Below are positions 31,969-40,771 of a stretch of 64,000 nucleotides of DNA, piece after piece. Every line of letters begins with the position of its first letter. Position 1 is the stretch's first letter. A model generated the notes under the pieces. That model saw nothing but the letters and a program-made list of their open reading frames with translations. It was not told where the DNA came from and searched no databases. A program made the position numbers and the translations under genes. This stretch comes from an uncultured Eubacteriales bacterium. Its GTDB lineage: Bacteria; Bacillota; Clostridia; Oscillospirales; Oscillospiraceae. The stretch covers positions 14,182 to 78,181 of the forward strand of contig URCB01000004.1 in assembly GCA_900546255.1 (NCBI GenBank). Reading direction: 5' to 3'.

Positions 31969-33859
31969 ACTAAAATTTGAAACGCCGGACATGACGGCAG
32001 AGAATATTGAAAAAATCGCCCAACTCTTTCCCTCCGCCATCACGGAAATGCGGGACGAGGACGGCAAACTCAAAAAGGCCGTCAACTTTGAGATCCTCAA
32101 GCAACTGCTGTCCCCCGATGTGGTGGACGGGGACGAGTGTTATGAGTTCACCTGGGTGGGTAAGAAGGCCGCCATGGCCGAGGCCGCCCGTCCCACCACC
32201 AAGACCCTGCGCCCAGTCAAGGAGGACAGCCGCAACTGGGACACCACCGAAAACCTGTACATTGAAGGAGACAACCTGGAGGTACTGAAAATCCTCCAAG
32301 AGAGCTATCTGGGCAAGATCAAGATGATTTATATTGACCCGCCGTATAATACGGGAAGCGATAGATTCATATATCTTGATGATTTTGAGATGTCGCAGGA
32401 TGAGTACGATGATGTATCTGGATTATATGATAAGAATGGGAACAAAGTTTTGCATGAGAATAACAAAAGCAATCCCAAATTCCATTCCAAATGGTGTTCC
32501 ATGATATACCAGCGACTATTGATGGTGAGAAACTGTTTAGCGGATGATGGTGCTATTTTCATTTCTATCGATGATAATGAGCAAGAAAACATGAAGAAGA
32601 TTTGTGATGAGATATTCGGCGAAGATAATCTTGTTAACTGCTTCATTTGGAATTGCTCTACTGCCGGTGGAATTCGACCCAAGTTCGCCAGTAAAACTCA
32701 CGAGTATATCATCTGTTACGCAAAGAAGAAAAATAATTTATCCATGTTCTTTGCCCCCCTTTCTTCTGATGCGAAGAAAATGTATACTCAGAAAGATGAG
32801 AAGGGGTTATATCGTGATAAAGACTTTGCTTTCAAGAACAAATCCACAAATGTTAATCAGAAATATTTTATTGAATGTCCAGATGGCGAAAAAGTAAAGC
32901 CTAAAGAGGGGTACATCTATCGTTTTATTCGGGAACGTTTTAATGACGCATTAAACGAAGGATTAGTTACTTTCAAAAGGACAAATACAGGTCCATTAGT
33001 GACTGAAAATGGTAACCAAGCGCACTGGAACATTTATATCAAGAAATATCTTGGAGATGCCATGGGCGCACCGTCAACTCTTGTCCCCAAAGAAATGATG
33101 AGCATATACAATGTAGGAACGCAGTGTGTTCAAGATCTCTTCGATGGGACTCGCGTGTTTGAAAATGCAAAGCCGGTAGATATGATAACATATTTATTGA
33201 AACTGTCAGGGAGCAAGGATTCTATCATACTCGACTTCTTCTCCGGCTCCGCCACTACCGCCCACGCGGTCATGCAGCTCAACGCCGAGGACGGCGGACA
33301 CCGGAAATTTATCATGGTTCAAATCCCGGAGCCCTGTGACGAAAAGTCCGAGGCCTTCAAGGCTGGATATAAAAATATCTGTGAGATCGGCAAAGAGCGC
33401 ATCCGCCGAGCGGGGGACAAGATCAAGACCGAGCACCCGGACGCTGACCTGGACATTGGCTTCCGCGTCTTCCGGGTGGACGAGAGCAACATGAAGGATG
33501 TCTACTACCACCCGGAGGAATACACCCAGCAGGCCATCGGCGGCATGGTGTCCAACATCAAGGAGGACCGCACCGACCTGGACCTGCTCTACGCCTGCCT
33601 GCTGGGCTGGGGGGTGGAGATCCACCTGCCCCACACCAGCCAGGTGATCGACGGCTGCACCGTCCACAACGTGGACAACGGGGCTCTGCTGGCCTGTTTT
33701 AACGCCAAGGTTCCCACCACTGTGGTGGAGCACATGGCCAAGGAACAGCCCCTTCGGGCGGTGTTCCGGGACAGCGCCTTTGCCAGCGACGCGGACAAGA
33801 TCAACGTGGCGGAGATCTTTAAAAACTTGTCTCCGGACACGCAGGTAAGGGTGATTTAA
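31961..33859 (+). CDS. mod: Type III-like DNA adenine methyltransferase (Mod)
   Basis: A 632-aa beta-class N6-adenine methyltransferase. The catalytic motif DPPYNTG is at 126-132, and the AdoMet motif LDFFSGSATTAHAV comes later, at about 424-437; this order defines the beta class used by type III systems. The ~290 residues between them form the target-recognition region. It should methylate one strand of an asymmetric site and guide the Res subunit. The base composition is chimeric: the ends are GC-rich like the core, while about codons 121-421 are AT-rich, as if the recognition region had been swapped. Confidence 0.9.
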   Translation: MDKLKFETPDMTAENIEKIAQLFPSAITEMRDEDGKLKKAVNFEILKQLLSPDVVDGDECYEFTWVGKKAAMAEAARPTTKTLRPVKEDSRNWDTTENLYIEGDNLEVLKILQESYLGKIKMIYIDPPYNTGSDRFIYLDDFEMSQDEYDDVSGLYDKNGNKVLHENNKSNPKFHSKWCSMIYQRLLMVRNCLADDGAIFISIDDNEQENMKKICDEIFGEDNLVNCFIWNCSTAGGIRPKFASKTHEYIICYAKKKNNLSMFFAPLSSDAKKMYTQKDEKGLYRDKDFAFKNKSTNVNQKYFIECPDGEKVKPKEGYIYRFIRERFNDALNEGLVTFKRTNTGPLVTENGNQAHWNIYIKKYLGDAMGAPSTLVPKEMMSIYNVGTQCVQDLFDGTRVFENAKPVDMITYLLKLSGSKDSIILDFFSGSATTAHAVMQLNAEDGGHRKFIMVQIPEPCDEKSEAFKAGYKNICEIGKERIRRAGDKIKTEHPDADLDIGFRVFRVDESNMKDVYYHPEEYTQQAIGGMVSNIKEDRTDLDLLYACLLGWGVEIHLPHTSQVIDGCTVHNVDNGALLACFNAKVPTTVVEHMAKEQPLRAVFRDSAFASDADKINVAEIFKNLSPDTQVRVI

Positions 33860-33875
33860 GCGAGGAAATAGAGAG

Positions 33876-34397
33876 ATGCGGAAAATCAATAAGGTAGATT
33901 ATTTCTGTGGTGCGTTCCTATCGTACTTAATTGCAAACGGCGTGGAGCCCACGCTCTTCGAAGCAGGAGAAAAAAGCAAAGTCGTTGAGTTTACGATTCG
34001 CGATGTTGTTTATAAAGTCTTTTTTAAGTACTCCACGAAGAAAAGGGTCATTGTAAAACAGGCCAAATCATACGACACTTGGAATGTCGTGTTTGCTGAA
34101 AAGGAATTGTCTCTTCTCGAAACGTTTGGGGACAACTGTAAAAAAGTAGCCGTTATCTGCATTTGTACCGATGAAAAATTAAAAGATGCTGACATTGCCG
34201 TGATACCTTATGAGGATGCTTGTAAATGCCTGGGACTGATGCAGGATGCAATCAACAAGCAAAGAACGATTGCGGTTCGGCATCTCAAGGGAAGCTCCAA
34301 ATTGCTATGTCATGGTACGGGACTCTCTCAAGACAATGCAATTGAGGTTCCACACAATTTTGAGAAGTTTTTTGGACTCGAGGGCAACGAAATATGA
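33876..34397 (+). CDS. Unknown protein between Mod and Res
   Basis: Not recognised. The protein is 173 aa, soluble, without signal or membrane segment. It has alternating strand and helix stretches (VVEFTIRDVVYKVFFKYSTKKRVIVKQA; KKVAVICICTDEKL) that could be a small alpha/beta domain. It begins 16 bases after mod with GAGGAAATAGAG, and its stop overlaps the ATG of res by four bases. Type III systems normally have mod directly followed by res, so this is an insertion into the pair. Like the gene at 31405, it is AT-rich. It may be an immunity or specificity factor. Confidence 0.65.
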   Translation: MRKINKVDYFCGAFLSYLIANGVEPTLFEAGEKSKVVEFTIRDVVYKVFFKYSTKKRVIVKQAKSYDTWNVVFAEKELSLLETFGDNCKKVAVICICTDEKLKDADIAVIPYEDACKCLGLMQDAINKQRTIAVRHLKGSSKLLCHGTGLSQDNAIEVPHNFEKFFGLEGNEI

Positions 34398-37300
34398 AAC
34401 TCCAATTCAAACACCAACCCTTCCAGGCCGATGCTGCCGCAGCAGTGTGTGACGTGTTCCTGGGCCAGCCTCGGCGCACGTTCACCTATCGCCGGGATCT
34501 GGGAGACCAAATTGGCCTACAGCAAGAGATTGGCATGGGAGATACCGGCTTTCGCAACCATCCTTTGGTGCCGGAATTGACCCGGTCCCGGCTGCTGGAA
34601 AATCTGCGCACGGTCCAGCGTCGGAATGGGCTGAAACCCTCCGAAGATTTGGCTGGCCCAGGGATCAACCTGTCCATTGAAATGGAGACCGGCACAGGAA
34701 AGACCTATACCTATGTAAAGACCATTTATGAGCTTAACCAGCGGTACGGTTGGAGTAAGTTCATCATTGTGGTTCCTTCCGTGGCCATTCGGGAGGGAGT
34801 CTATAAGTCCCTCCAGACCACCCAGGAACACTTCGCGGGGGAATATGGGAAAAAGCTGCGGTTCTTTATCTACTCCTCCGACCGGCTTACGGAGATTGAC
34901 CGCTTTGCCGCTGACAGTTCCATCAACGTGATGATCATCAACATGCAGGCCTTCAACTCCAGCAAGAACCAAAAGATCATCGATAAAAAGCTGGACGCCT
35001 TCCGTAGCCGCCGGCCCATTGATATCATTGCCAAAACCAATCCCATCCTGATCATTGACGAGCCCCAGAGTGTAGAGGGCAAGACCACCAAGGAAAGCTT
35101 GAAAAAGTTCAATGCTCTCTTTACCCTTCGCTATTCCGCCACCCTAAAGGAACGGTATGATGTGGTTTACCGGTTGGATGCCATGGATGCCTATAACCAG
35201 CACTTAGTGAAGAAGATTGCTGCTCTGGGTGTAACGCTGACAGGATCCACTGCCACCAACAGTTTTATCTACTTGGAAGGCATTGACCTTTATAAAAACA
35301 AAGCACCCACCGCTCGTTTAGGGTTCGAGGTCAAGGGAGCCACCGGAACCAAGACGGTTGTGAAGAAAGTGGCCGGCGGAGACGACCTCTTCCTCCTTTC
35401 CAATGGGCTGGATGAGTATAAAGACCGGTTTGTCATTCTTCCAGATGGCATTGACGGGCGGGACAATTCGGTGACCTTTCTCAACGGTTTGAAGCTCTAT
35501 GCCGGGCAGATCAGCGGAAACGAAGCTATGATTGCCCTCCAGCGCCGGGTGCAAATCCGGGAAACCATCCGAACGCACATTCAGCGAGAGCGGGAACTGT
35601 ACCCCAAAGGCATCAAGGTACTGAGTTTGTTCTTCATTGACGAGGTCTCCAAATACCGCCTGTATGACGGGGACAACGACGATGGCCGCAACGGGGAATA
35701 CGCCAAAATTTTTGAAGAAGAGTATGAAAATGTCGTAAAGACCTTTCAGACGGAGATACAAGGAGAGGCCTATCTCCAATATCTGGACAGCATTGACGTT
35801 CACCAAACCCACCAAGGGTATTTCTCCATCGATAAGAAAAAAGGGAAAAAGGCCCGTTTTGTGGAGGGCAAGATCAATAAGAAAACCCAGACCTCCGATG
35901 ATGCTGACGCCTATGACCTCATCATGAAGGACAAGGAGCGCCTGCTGAACCTAGAGGAGCCGGTACGGTTTATTTTCTCCCACTCTGCCCTTCGAGAGGG
36001 ATGGGACAACCCCAATGTCTTCCAGATTTGCACCCTAAAACCCCAAAGTGATTCTGAGATTCGCAGCCGGCAAGAGATTGGCCGGGGTCTGCGGTTGTGC
36101 GTCAACCAGCAAGGGGAACGCATGGACGAGAGTGTGTTAGGTGCAGACGTGCAGGAGTTAAACAAGCTGACGCTCATCACCGACATGGAGTTTGGCCTGT
36201 TTGCGGAGGCATTGCAGAGTGGATTGGCAGAGTCCCTGGCAGACCGGCCGCGGAAAGTGGATGTTGGGTTGTTTAAGAATCAAGTGCTGACCAATGCCCA
36301 GGGAGAGCCCGTTAAGGTAACCCAGGATCTCGCGGAGGCGATCTATGAGGATTTGGTTAGCAGTGGCTATGTGAAACGGGGCGCCCTCACAGACAAGTAC
36401 TACGAGGACAAAGCCAATGGAGAGATCCATGTGGCAGAAGAAGTGGAGGACTGTGCCGTTTCGGTCGTGCAGCTCCTCTCTACCGTATATGATACGCGGG
36501 CGATTCAGCTGGAGGATTCCCACAACAACAATGTAGAAGCGAAAGTAGATCCCGAACAGTTCCAGAAAAAAGAGTTCCAGGCATTGTGGGCACGGATCAA
36601 CCACAAGTCATTCTATACGGTTTCCTTTGACACCCAAGAGCTCATCAACCACGCCATTCAGGCATTGGATCAAAAGTTAGACGTTACCCGGGTACAGGTC
36701 AATCTGGAATATGGGGAGCAGTCCGCACATTTGGACTCTCGCGAGCAGCTGGAAGAAGGGGCCGGCTTCCAGAAAACCCGCACAGACCGGGAAATGACCC
36801 AACACGCACCGTTGGGAAGTGTACGCTATGATCTTGTGGGCAAATTGGTCGAAGAGACAGGTCTGACACGAGCAACTGTTGCAGCCATCCTTCAGGGAAT
36901 CCTTCCGCAAAAGTTCTCCCTGTTCCGGATCAATCCCGAGGAATTTATTTTAAAGGCAGCCAAACTCATCAACAATCAAAAAGCCAGTCAGATTATCGAG
37001 CATATTGTCTATAATAAGCTGGACGCTACCTATGACAGCAGTGTATTCACCTCTGCAACCCTAAGGGGAAAGCTTGGTCTTAATGCCATGGAGGCAAGCC
37101 ATAGCTTATATACACATGTAATTTATGACTCTAAAAATGAGAAAAAGTTTGCAGAAGAATTGGATATCAGCGAAAACGTGGCGGTTTACGTAAAGTTGCC
37201 GGGGAGTTTCTTCATTTCTACTCCCGTGGGAAAGTATAACCCCGACTGGGCCATCGCATTTCATGAAGGGGCTGTACAACATATTTATTTTGTAGCAGAG

Positions 37301-37483
37301 ACCAAAGGAAACCTAAACAGTATGGAACTACGCGGGATAGAAAAGGCCAAAATCGAATGTGCTAAAGCCCACTTTGCTGTCATCAGCAACGAGAGCGTTC
37401 TGTATCAGGTTGTAGATAACTACAGCACTTTGATGCAAATTGTAACGAATACGCTCCCGCCAGCGCAAAACGCAAAGGGGTGA
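34394..37483 (+). CDS. res: Type III restriction endonuclease subunit (Res)
   Basis: A 1029-aa ATP-dependent nuclease. The helicase motor has Walker A EMETGTGKTYTYVK (about residue 97), motif II LIIDEPQSV (about 219), motif V-like FSHSALREGWDNPNVF and motif VI RQEIGRGLRL (about 561). A C-terminal PD-ExK nuclease is visible: PVGKYNPDWAI (about 949) followed by FVAETKGN (about 969). It works with Mod to cut unmodified DNA between two recognition sites. All key motifs are intact. The ATG lies in an ATGA overlap with the previous gene. Confidence 0.92.
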   Translation: MKLQFKHQPFQADAAAAVCDVFLGQPRRTFTYRRDLGDQIGLQQEIGMGDTGFRNHPLVPELTRSRLLENLRTVQRRNGLKPSEDLAGPGINLSIEMETGTGKTYTYVKTIYELNQRYGWSKFIIVVPSVAIREGVYKSLQTTQEHFAGEYGKKLRFFIYSSDRLTEIDRFAADSSINVMIINMQAFNSSKNQKIIDKKLDAFRSRRPIDIIAKTNPILIIDEPQSVEGKTTKESLKKFNALFTLRYSATLKERYDVVYRLDAMDAYNQHLVKKIAALGVTLTGSTATNSFIYLEGIDLYKNKAPTARLGFEVKGATGTKTVVKKVAGGDDLFLLSNGLDEYKDRFVILPDGIDGRDNSVTFLNGLKLYAGQISGNEAMIALQRRVQIRETIRTHIQRERELYPKGIKVLSLFFIDEVSKYRLYDGDNDDGRNGEYAKIFEEEYENVVKTFQTEIQGEAYLQYLDSIDVHQTHQGYFSIDKKKGKKARFVEGKINKKTQTSDDADAYDLIMKDKERLLNLEEPVRFIFSHSALREGWDNPNVFQICTLKPQSDSEIRSRQEIGRGLRLCVNQQGERMDESVLGADVQELNKLTLITDMEFGLFAEALQSGLAESLADRPRKVDVGLFKNQVLTNAQGEPVKVTQDLAEAIYEDLVSSGYVKRGALTDKYYEDKANGEIHVAEEVEDCAVSVVQLLSTVYDTRAIQLEDSHNNNVEAKVDPEQFQKKEFQALWARINHKSFYTVSFDTQELINHAIQALDQKLDVTRVQVNLEYGEQSAHLDSREQLEEGAGFQKTRTDREMTQHAPLGSVRYDLVGKLVEETGLTRATVAAILQGILPQKFSLFRINPEEFILKAAKLINNQKASQIIEHIVYNKLDATYDSSVFTSATLRGKLGLNAMEASHSLYTHVIYDSKNEKKFAEELDISENVAVYVKLPGSFFISTPVGKYNPDWAIAFHEGAVQHIYFVAETKGNLNSMELRGIEKAKIECAKAHFAVISNESVLYQVVDNYSTLMQIVTNTLPPAQNAKG

Positions 37484-37489
37484 ACCACT

Positions 37490-37930
37490 ATGGATGACCT
37501 TGGGACTGCTCTGCAAACCATCCTTATTTTTGCCGTCCTACTCTCTACCATCCTCATCTCCTGGGTGGTAATCCGCTGGGCCAAGGGACCCGCTGCCAAA
37601 AACCGGGATCTGCCCAAACTCAAGTTTCGGCAATTTCAGGCGTTATATTACTTAAACCCAGAGTCCTGGACTTTGGGAGAGCTCACCGCCACCTACGAAG
37701 GCGTGGGGGAATTTCGGTTCAGCTACTTGGGCGAGATTCGCTACGGCTTCTTCAAAAAGGAAGTGATTCACCAGAGAAAAAACCGGGCGAAAGCAGATCA
37801 AATTGAAAAACTACTGCTAAAAATCAACGCAGACATTGCCAAAGAGAAGCAGAAAAGCAACCGGTACTATCAGGAGTCTGCAGAGATTTTGAGCAACGTA
37901 AACCGAAAGAAGCCAGAGGACAGCAGATAA
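37490..37930 (+). CDS. Small membrane coiled-coil protein ending the defence operon
   Basis: Not recognised. The protein is 146 aa: an N-terminal transmembrane helix (about residues 8-28, TILIFAVLLSTILISWVVI), a middle domain, and a basic, Lys/Glu/Gln-rich coiled coil at about 100-140. It starts 6 bases after the res stop, so it belongs to the same transcript. A second membrane protein in the operon (with 31405) could tether the complex to the membrane, but this is speculative. Confidence 0.65.
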   Translation: MDDLGTALQTILIFAVLLSTILISWVVIRWAKGPAAKNRDLPKLKFRQFQALYYLNPESWTLGELTATYEGVGEFRFSYLGEIRYGFFKKEVIHQRKNRAKADQIEKLLLKINADIAKEKQKSNRYYQESAEILSNVNRKKPEDSR

Positions 37931-38293
37931 ATCTCTGATCAACTGTAGCGTTCTTCTCCTCTATGCCTTATCGAGCGGGTAGATTAAGAGGGAATGCGTA
38001 TAGCACAGGTCAAAGAACCAGAATGTGGCAAGGAAGACAGGAGTAAATCCCAGGCTTGAAAATTTTATTGAGAAAATCAACGTATTTTCAACGAGAACAT
38101 AGGAGTAAGGTAGGAATACTTCTCCACAGATATGCCCCTTCTCTCGCCCAAAAACCAGTATATTTCTTTGGTTTTACTTAGCATCGTAAAGGAGGAACGA
38201 TAACGTCACCACATCTTTCACTGCTTCCGGTTTCCCATCCCAGCATCCCCCTATCTATCCCCCGCAAAAATCATACAGAGAGGAAAGATCCCC
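37931..38293. other. Gene-free stretch after the defence operon
   Basis: 363 bases, moderately AT-rich. I see no terminator hairpin with a T run, no RNA gene and no frame with a ribosome-binding site apart from GAGAGGAAAG directly before the next gene. Confidence 0.6.
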
Positions 38294-39130
38294 ATGAAAA
38301 AAATCACTGCACTGCTTCTATGCTGCCTTTCCCTGTTCCTGTTTACAGGCTGCGAAGGCAGCACCACCTCCACCGAGCCCAAAACAGAGACCGTGGAAAA
38401 CCAGGAACTCACCCTTTCCATGAAGGACTGGGACAGCACAGGTTTAGCACTCACGGATATAGAAAACACAGGAACCTACACTGGTGAAGTGGTGGATGGT
38501 ATCCCCAATGGTACCGGTCGGTTTGATACCCAAAACAAGGAAGGGACCTCTTGGTACTATGACGGCGAGTTTGTCAACGGCGTTTTCCAGGGTCAGGGAA
38601 CCTGTGTCTTTGACGCTGAGAAAGAGTTGAGAGAAACAGGAACCTATGAGAATGGAGCCTTTACGCCGACCCTGTCCGAGTTGGTGGCTACGGTGCCCCA
38701 GTTCATTCTCAATGACTTTACGTTGGCCGAGACATCTGCTACTTTCATCAGCAGCCACGAGAATCTCTTCCCCTGCGAAACCGATGACGCCATCCAAGAA
38801 GCCATTTCCCTCACGGATGACTCCATTGGGTATGTTCAATTGGCTAAGAACACAGCACCTTATTTAGAAACTCTGTTTACACAGACCTCTCTTACTGCTA
38901 TGCAGGTGTCAGAGGAAAATGCTTATGGTCATACTTATACGACAATTCTTGCAAATGACAGGGATTTCAACTACTTTATATTCTACTATATCGGTTCCGT
39001 TGAGATTTACGAAGGCGACACCTTCAATGTTCGTGCCCTTCCCTTGGCATACAGCAACTTCGACAATGTGTCCAACGGCCAGACCATCGTAGTGGCTGCC
39101 CTGGGCAGCATCATCGAAAAGACGGCATAA
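38294..39130 (+). CDS. MORN-repeat lipoprotein
   Basis: A 278-aa lipoprotein: signal with lipobox LFTGCEGS (Cys at about residue 20), then a low-complexity linker. Two to three MORN-like repeats (GTYTGEVVDGIPNGTGRFD; YYDGEFVNGVFQGQGTCVF; TGTYENGAF) cover about residues 55-125. A C-terminal domain of about 150 residues is not recognised. MORN repeats bind lipids or proteins. It is an accessory gene of the island, with its own ribosome-binding site and a terminator behind it; its function is unknown. Confidence 0.75.
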   Translation: MKKITALLLCCLSLFLFTGCEGSTTSTEPKTETVENQELTLSMKDWDSTGLALTDIENTGTYTGEVVDGIPNGTGRFDTQNKEGTSWYYDGEFVNGVFQGQGTCVFDAEKELRETGTYENGAFTPTLSELVATVPQFILNDFTLAETSATFISSHENLFPCETDDAIQEAISLTDDSIGYVQLAKNTAPYLETLFTQTSLTAMQVSEENAYGHTYTTILANDRDFNYFIFYYIGSVEIYEGDTFNVRALPLAYSNFDNVSNGQTIVVAALGSIIEKTA

Positions 39131-39160
39131 GGAGGAAACCCGCCTAACCCAAACAGACCA

Positions 39161-39196
39161 AAGGCCCTTGATGTCTGCACGGACATCAGGGGCCTT
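39161..39196 (+). terminator. Terminator after the MORN lipoprotein gene
   Basis: AAGGCCCTTGATGTC and GACATCAGGGGCCTT form a stem with one mismatch and a short loop, 30 bases after the stop, followed by CTCTGTTG. Confidence 0.7.
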
Positions 39197-39388
39197 CTCT
39201 GTTGCTATGGACTTCTTTTCCCTATCATCTTCGCAAAATTTTGCTGCAAGAACCATGCTGTGCACAAAAACAAGAAAAATATACTGGAAAATCTGTCCTG
39301 TTTGACACGGGACGCAGTCTCTGGGGGAAAGATACTCCCCCAGATATGTGGCCCTCTTCCTGCAAAAATTCCTGTTTTTTCAAGTTCT

Positions 39389-40591
39389 TCACAACCGAAA
39401 CGCCTCCGCCATCTTATTCGCTGCCGCCCGCATCTGCTTTGGGTCTGGTCTGACATAAAAGTTCAGCGTGGTACTGGCGTTGGTGTGGCCCAGAATCTCC
39501 TGTACGCTCTTTATGTCTGCCCCACTGCCCAGCAGCAGCGTAGCACAACTATGCCTTAAATCGTGGGGAGACAGGTCTGGGAGCCCATGCCGCTTCATGA
39601 AGCGTTTGACACGCCGGGTCACTGCGTTGGGATCCCGGGGAGAAAAGGGCCCTGCCTGTCCGTGGAACAGGAAGCTCTCCTCCAGAACCACATCGGGAAA
39701 GTTTTTCTGCTGCTGTGTTCGGAGCTGACAGAGAAGAGAGAGCATACTGTCCAGCAGGGGGACCGCTCGCACACTGGCCGCTGTCTTGGGGGAACTGACC
39801 ACCGTGCCCTGCGCTGTGGTATGGGTGACATGGCGTTCCACGTGGAGAAGCGCGTGGGCGGTGTCCACGTCCCGCCACTGAAGGCCGAGGCATTCTCCCC
39901 GGCGAAGGCCGGTGGTGAGCATCAGGTACAGCAGACAGCGAAAGTCTAAAGGACAGCTCTCCAGGGCGGAAAAGAAGGTGCGGGCTTCCTCCTCCGAAAG
40001 GGCATCTACCTGACGTTTGGGCAGTTTGGGTTTCTCTACCGTATCCATGGGATTCTTTGGAATCAGTCCCTGCTTCTGGGCGAAGGCGAAGATTCGACGC
40101 AAGGTGCGGTCATGGTGCTGCACATACTGGGGGCCGAACCCCCGTCCCGTGCGGAGATATGCCATGAATTTTTGAAGGTCCATCCCCTGGATCTTCTGGA
40201 GGTAGTAGCCCTGAAAGTAGTCTATAATGTTTCGCACGGTGTCCTCATAAAAGGCGACTGTCTTTGGTTTATGGGCTCCATCCTCAATACAAAGGGGAAA
40301 CCATGTATGACGTACAAAGGAAACAAAGTCTGTCCTGAGGCGGGACATTTCTCTATCCCTAGCTTGCTCGGGGCATAGTAGGTCTTGCGCATACGTGGCC
40401 CGCGTCTCCCTCTCCCAGGCCTCTGCTGCCCGTTTGGCGGCCTTTGCCGCCTTGGAGGGGGAAAGTCCTTGGGGCACCGGCCAGGTGGTGCAGCGGAAGA
40501 TCTGCTTGTTGGCCGCATCCCTGCCGACGCAGACGCGGAATTTGTAGGAGACAAGGGCTCCCTTCCTCTTTTGGGGGGTGATCGTTGCCAT
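39389..40591 (-). CDS. Tyrosine-type site-specific integrase of the tRNA-Val island
   Basis: A 400-aa phage-type integrase that should recombine the island at tRNA-Val. The order is an N-terminal arm-binding region (about 1-60), a SAM-like core-binding domain (about 90-180) and a catalytic domain with Arg in TTGLRRGECLGL, HxxR in LSPHDLRHSCATLLLG, a further His in LGHTNASTTLNFYV and the tyrosine in that last motif. The ATG at 40591 follows GAAAGGA at 8 bases; an in-frame ATG three codons earlier lies within that site. It is next to the right attachment repeat. Confidence 0.93.
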   Translation of the reverse strand: MATITPQKRKGALVSYKFRVCVGRDAANKQIFRCTTWPVPQGLSPSKAAKAAKRAAEAWERETRATYAQDLLCPEQARDREMSRLRTDFVSFVRHTWFPLCIEDGAHKPKTVAFYEDTVRNIIDYFQGYYLQKIQGMDLQKFMAYLRTGRGFGPQYVQHHDRTLRRIFAFAQKQGLIPKNPMDTVEKPKLPKRQVDALSEEEARTFFSALESCPLDFRCLLYLMLTTGLRRGECLGLQWRDVDTAHALLHVERHVTHTTAQGTVVSSPKTAASVRAVPLLDSMLSLLCQLRTQQQKNFPDVVLEESFLFHGQAGPFSPRDPNAVTRRVKRFMKRHGLPDLSPHDLRHSCATLLLGSGADIKSVQEILGHTNASTTLNFYVRPDPKQMRAAANKMAEAFRL

Positions 40592-40651
40592 AGGTAGCAT
40601 CCTTTCTCTTGGGCTTCCTGGCGTTGGATTCTACCCAGAAAATCGGCGATG

Positions 40652-40673
40652 TTGTTGACCTGTTTGTTGACCT
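40652..40673. repeat. Paired arm-like site, right end
   Basis: TTGTTGACCT at 40652-40661 and 40664-40673 repeats the pair seen at 24818-24839 with the same spacing and orientation, 98 bases inside the right attachment repeat. Confidence 0.6.
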
Positions 40674-40727
40674 CGGTGCAGAATCGCCGGATTTCCCTCC
40701 TGCCAACTTTGCAAAAAAATAACAAAA

Positions 40728-40758
40728 AAGCACCGAAAACGCGTGTTTTCAGTGCTTT
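40728..40758 (-). terminator. Terminator of the right tRNA-Val copy
   Basis: AAAGCAC-GAAAAC stem with one mismatch, followed on the minus strand by TTTTTTG and further T runs. It lies in island DNA, so the island restores termination for the tRNA it interrupts. Confidence 0.75.
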
Positions 40759-40771
40759 CTTGCTAAAAAAG

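Noticed and set aside
24703..40771. CRISPR array
   Set aside because: Short repeats exist in the island, but none recur at regular spacing more than twice, and there are no cas genes.
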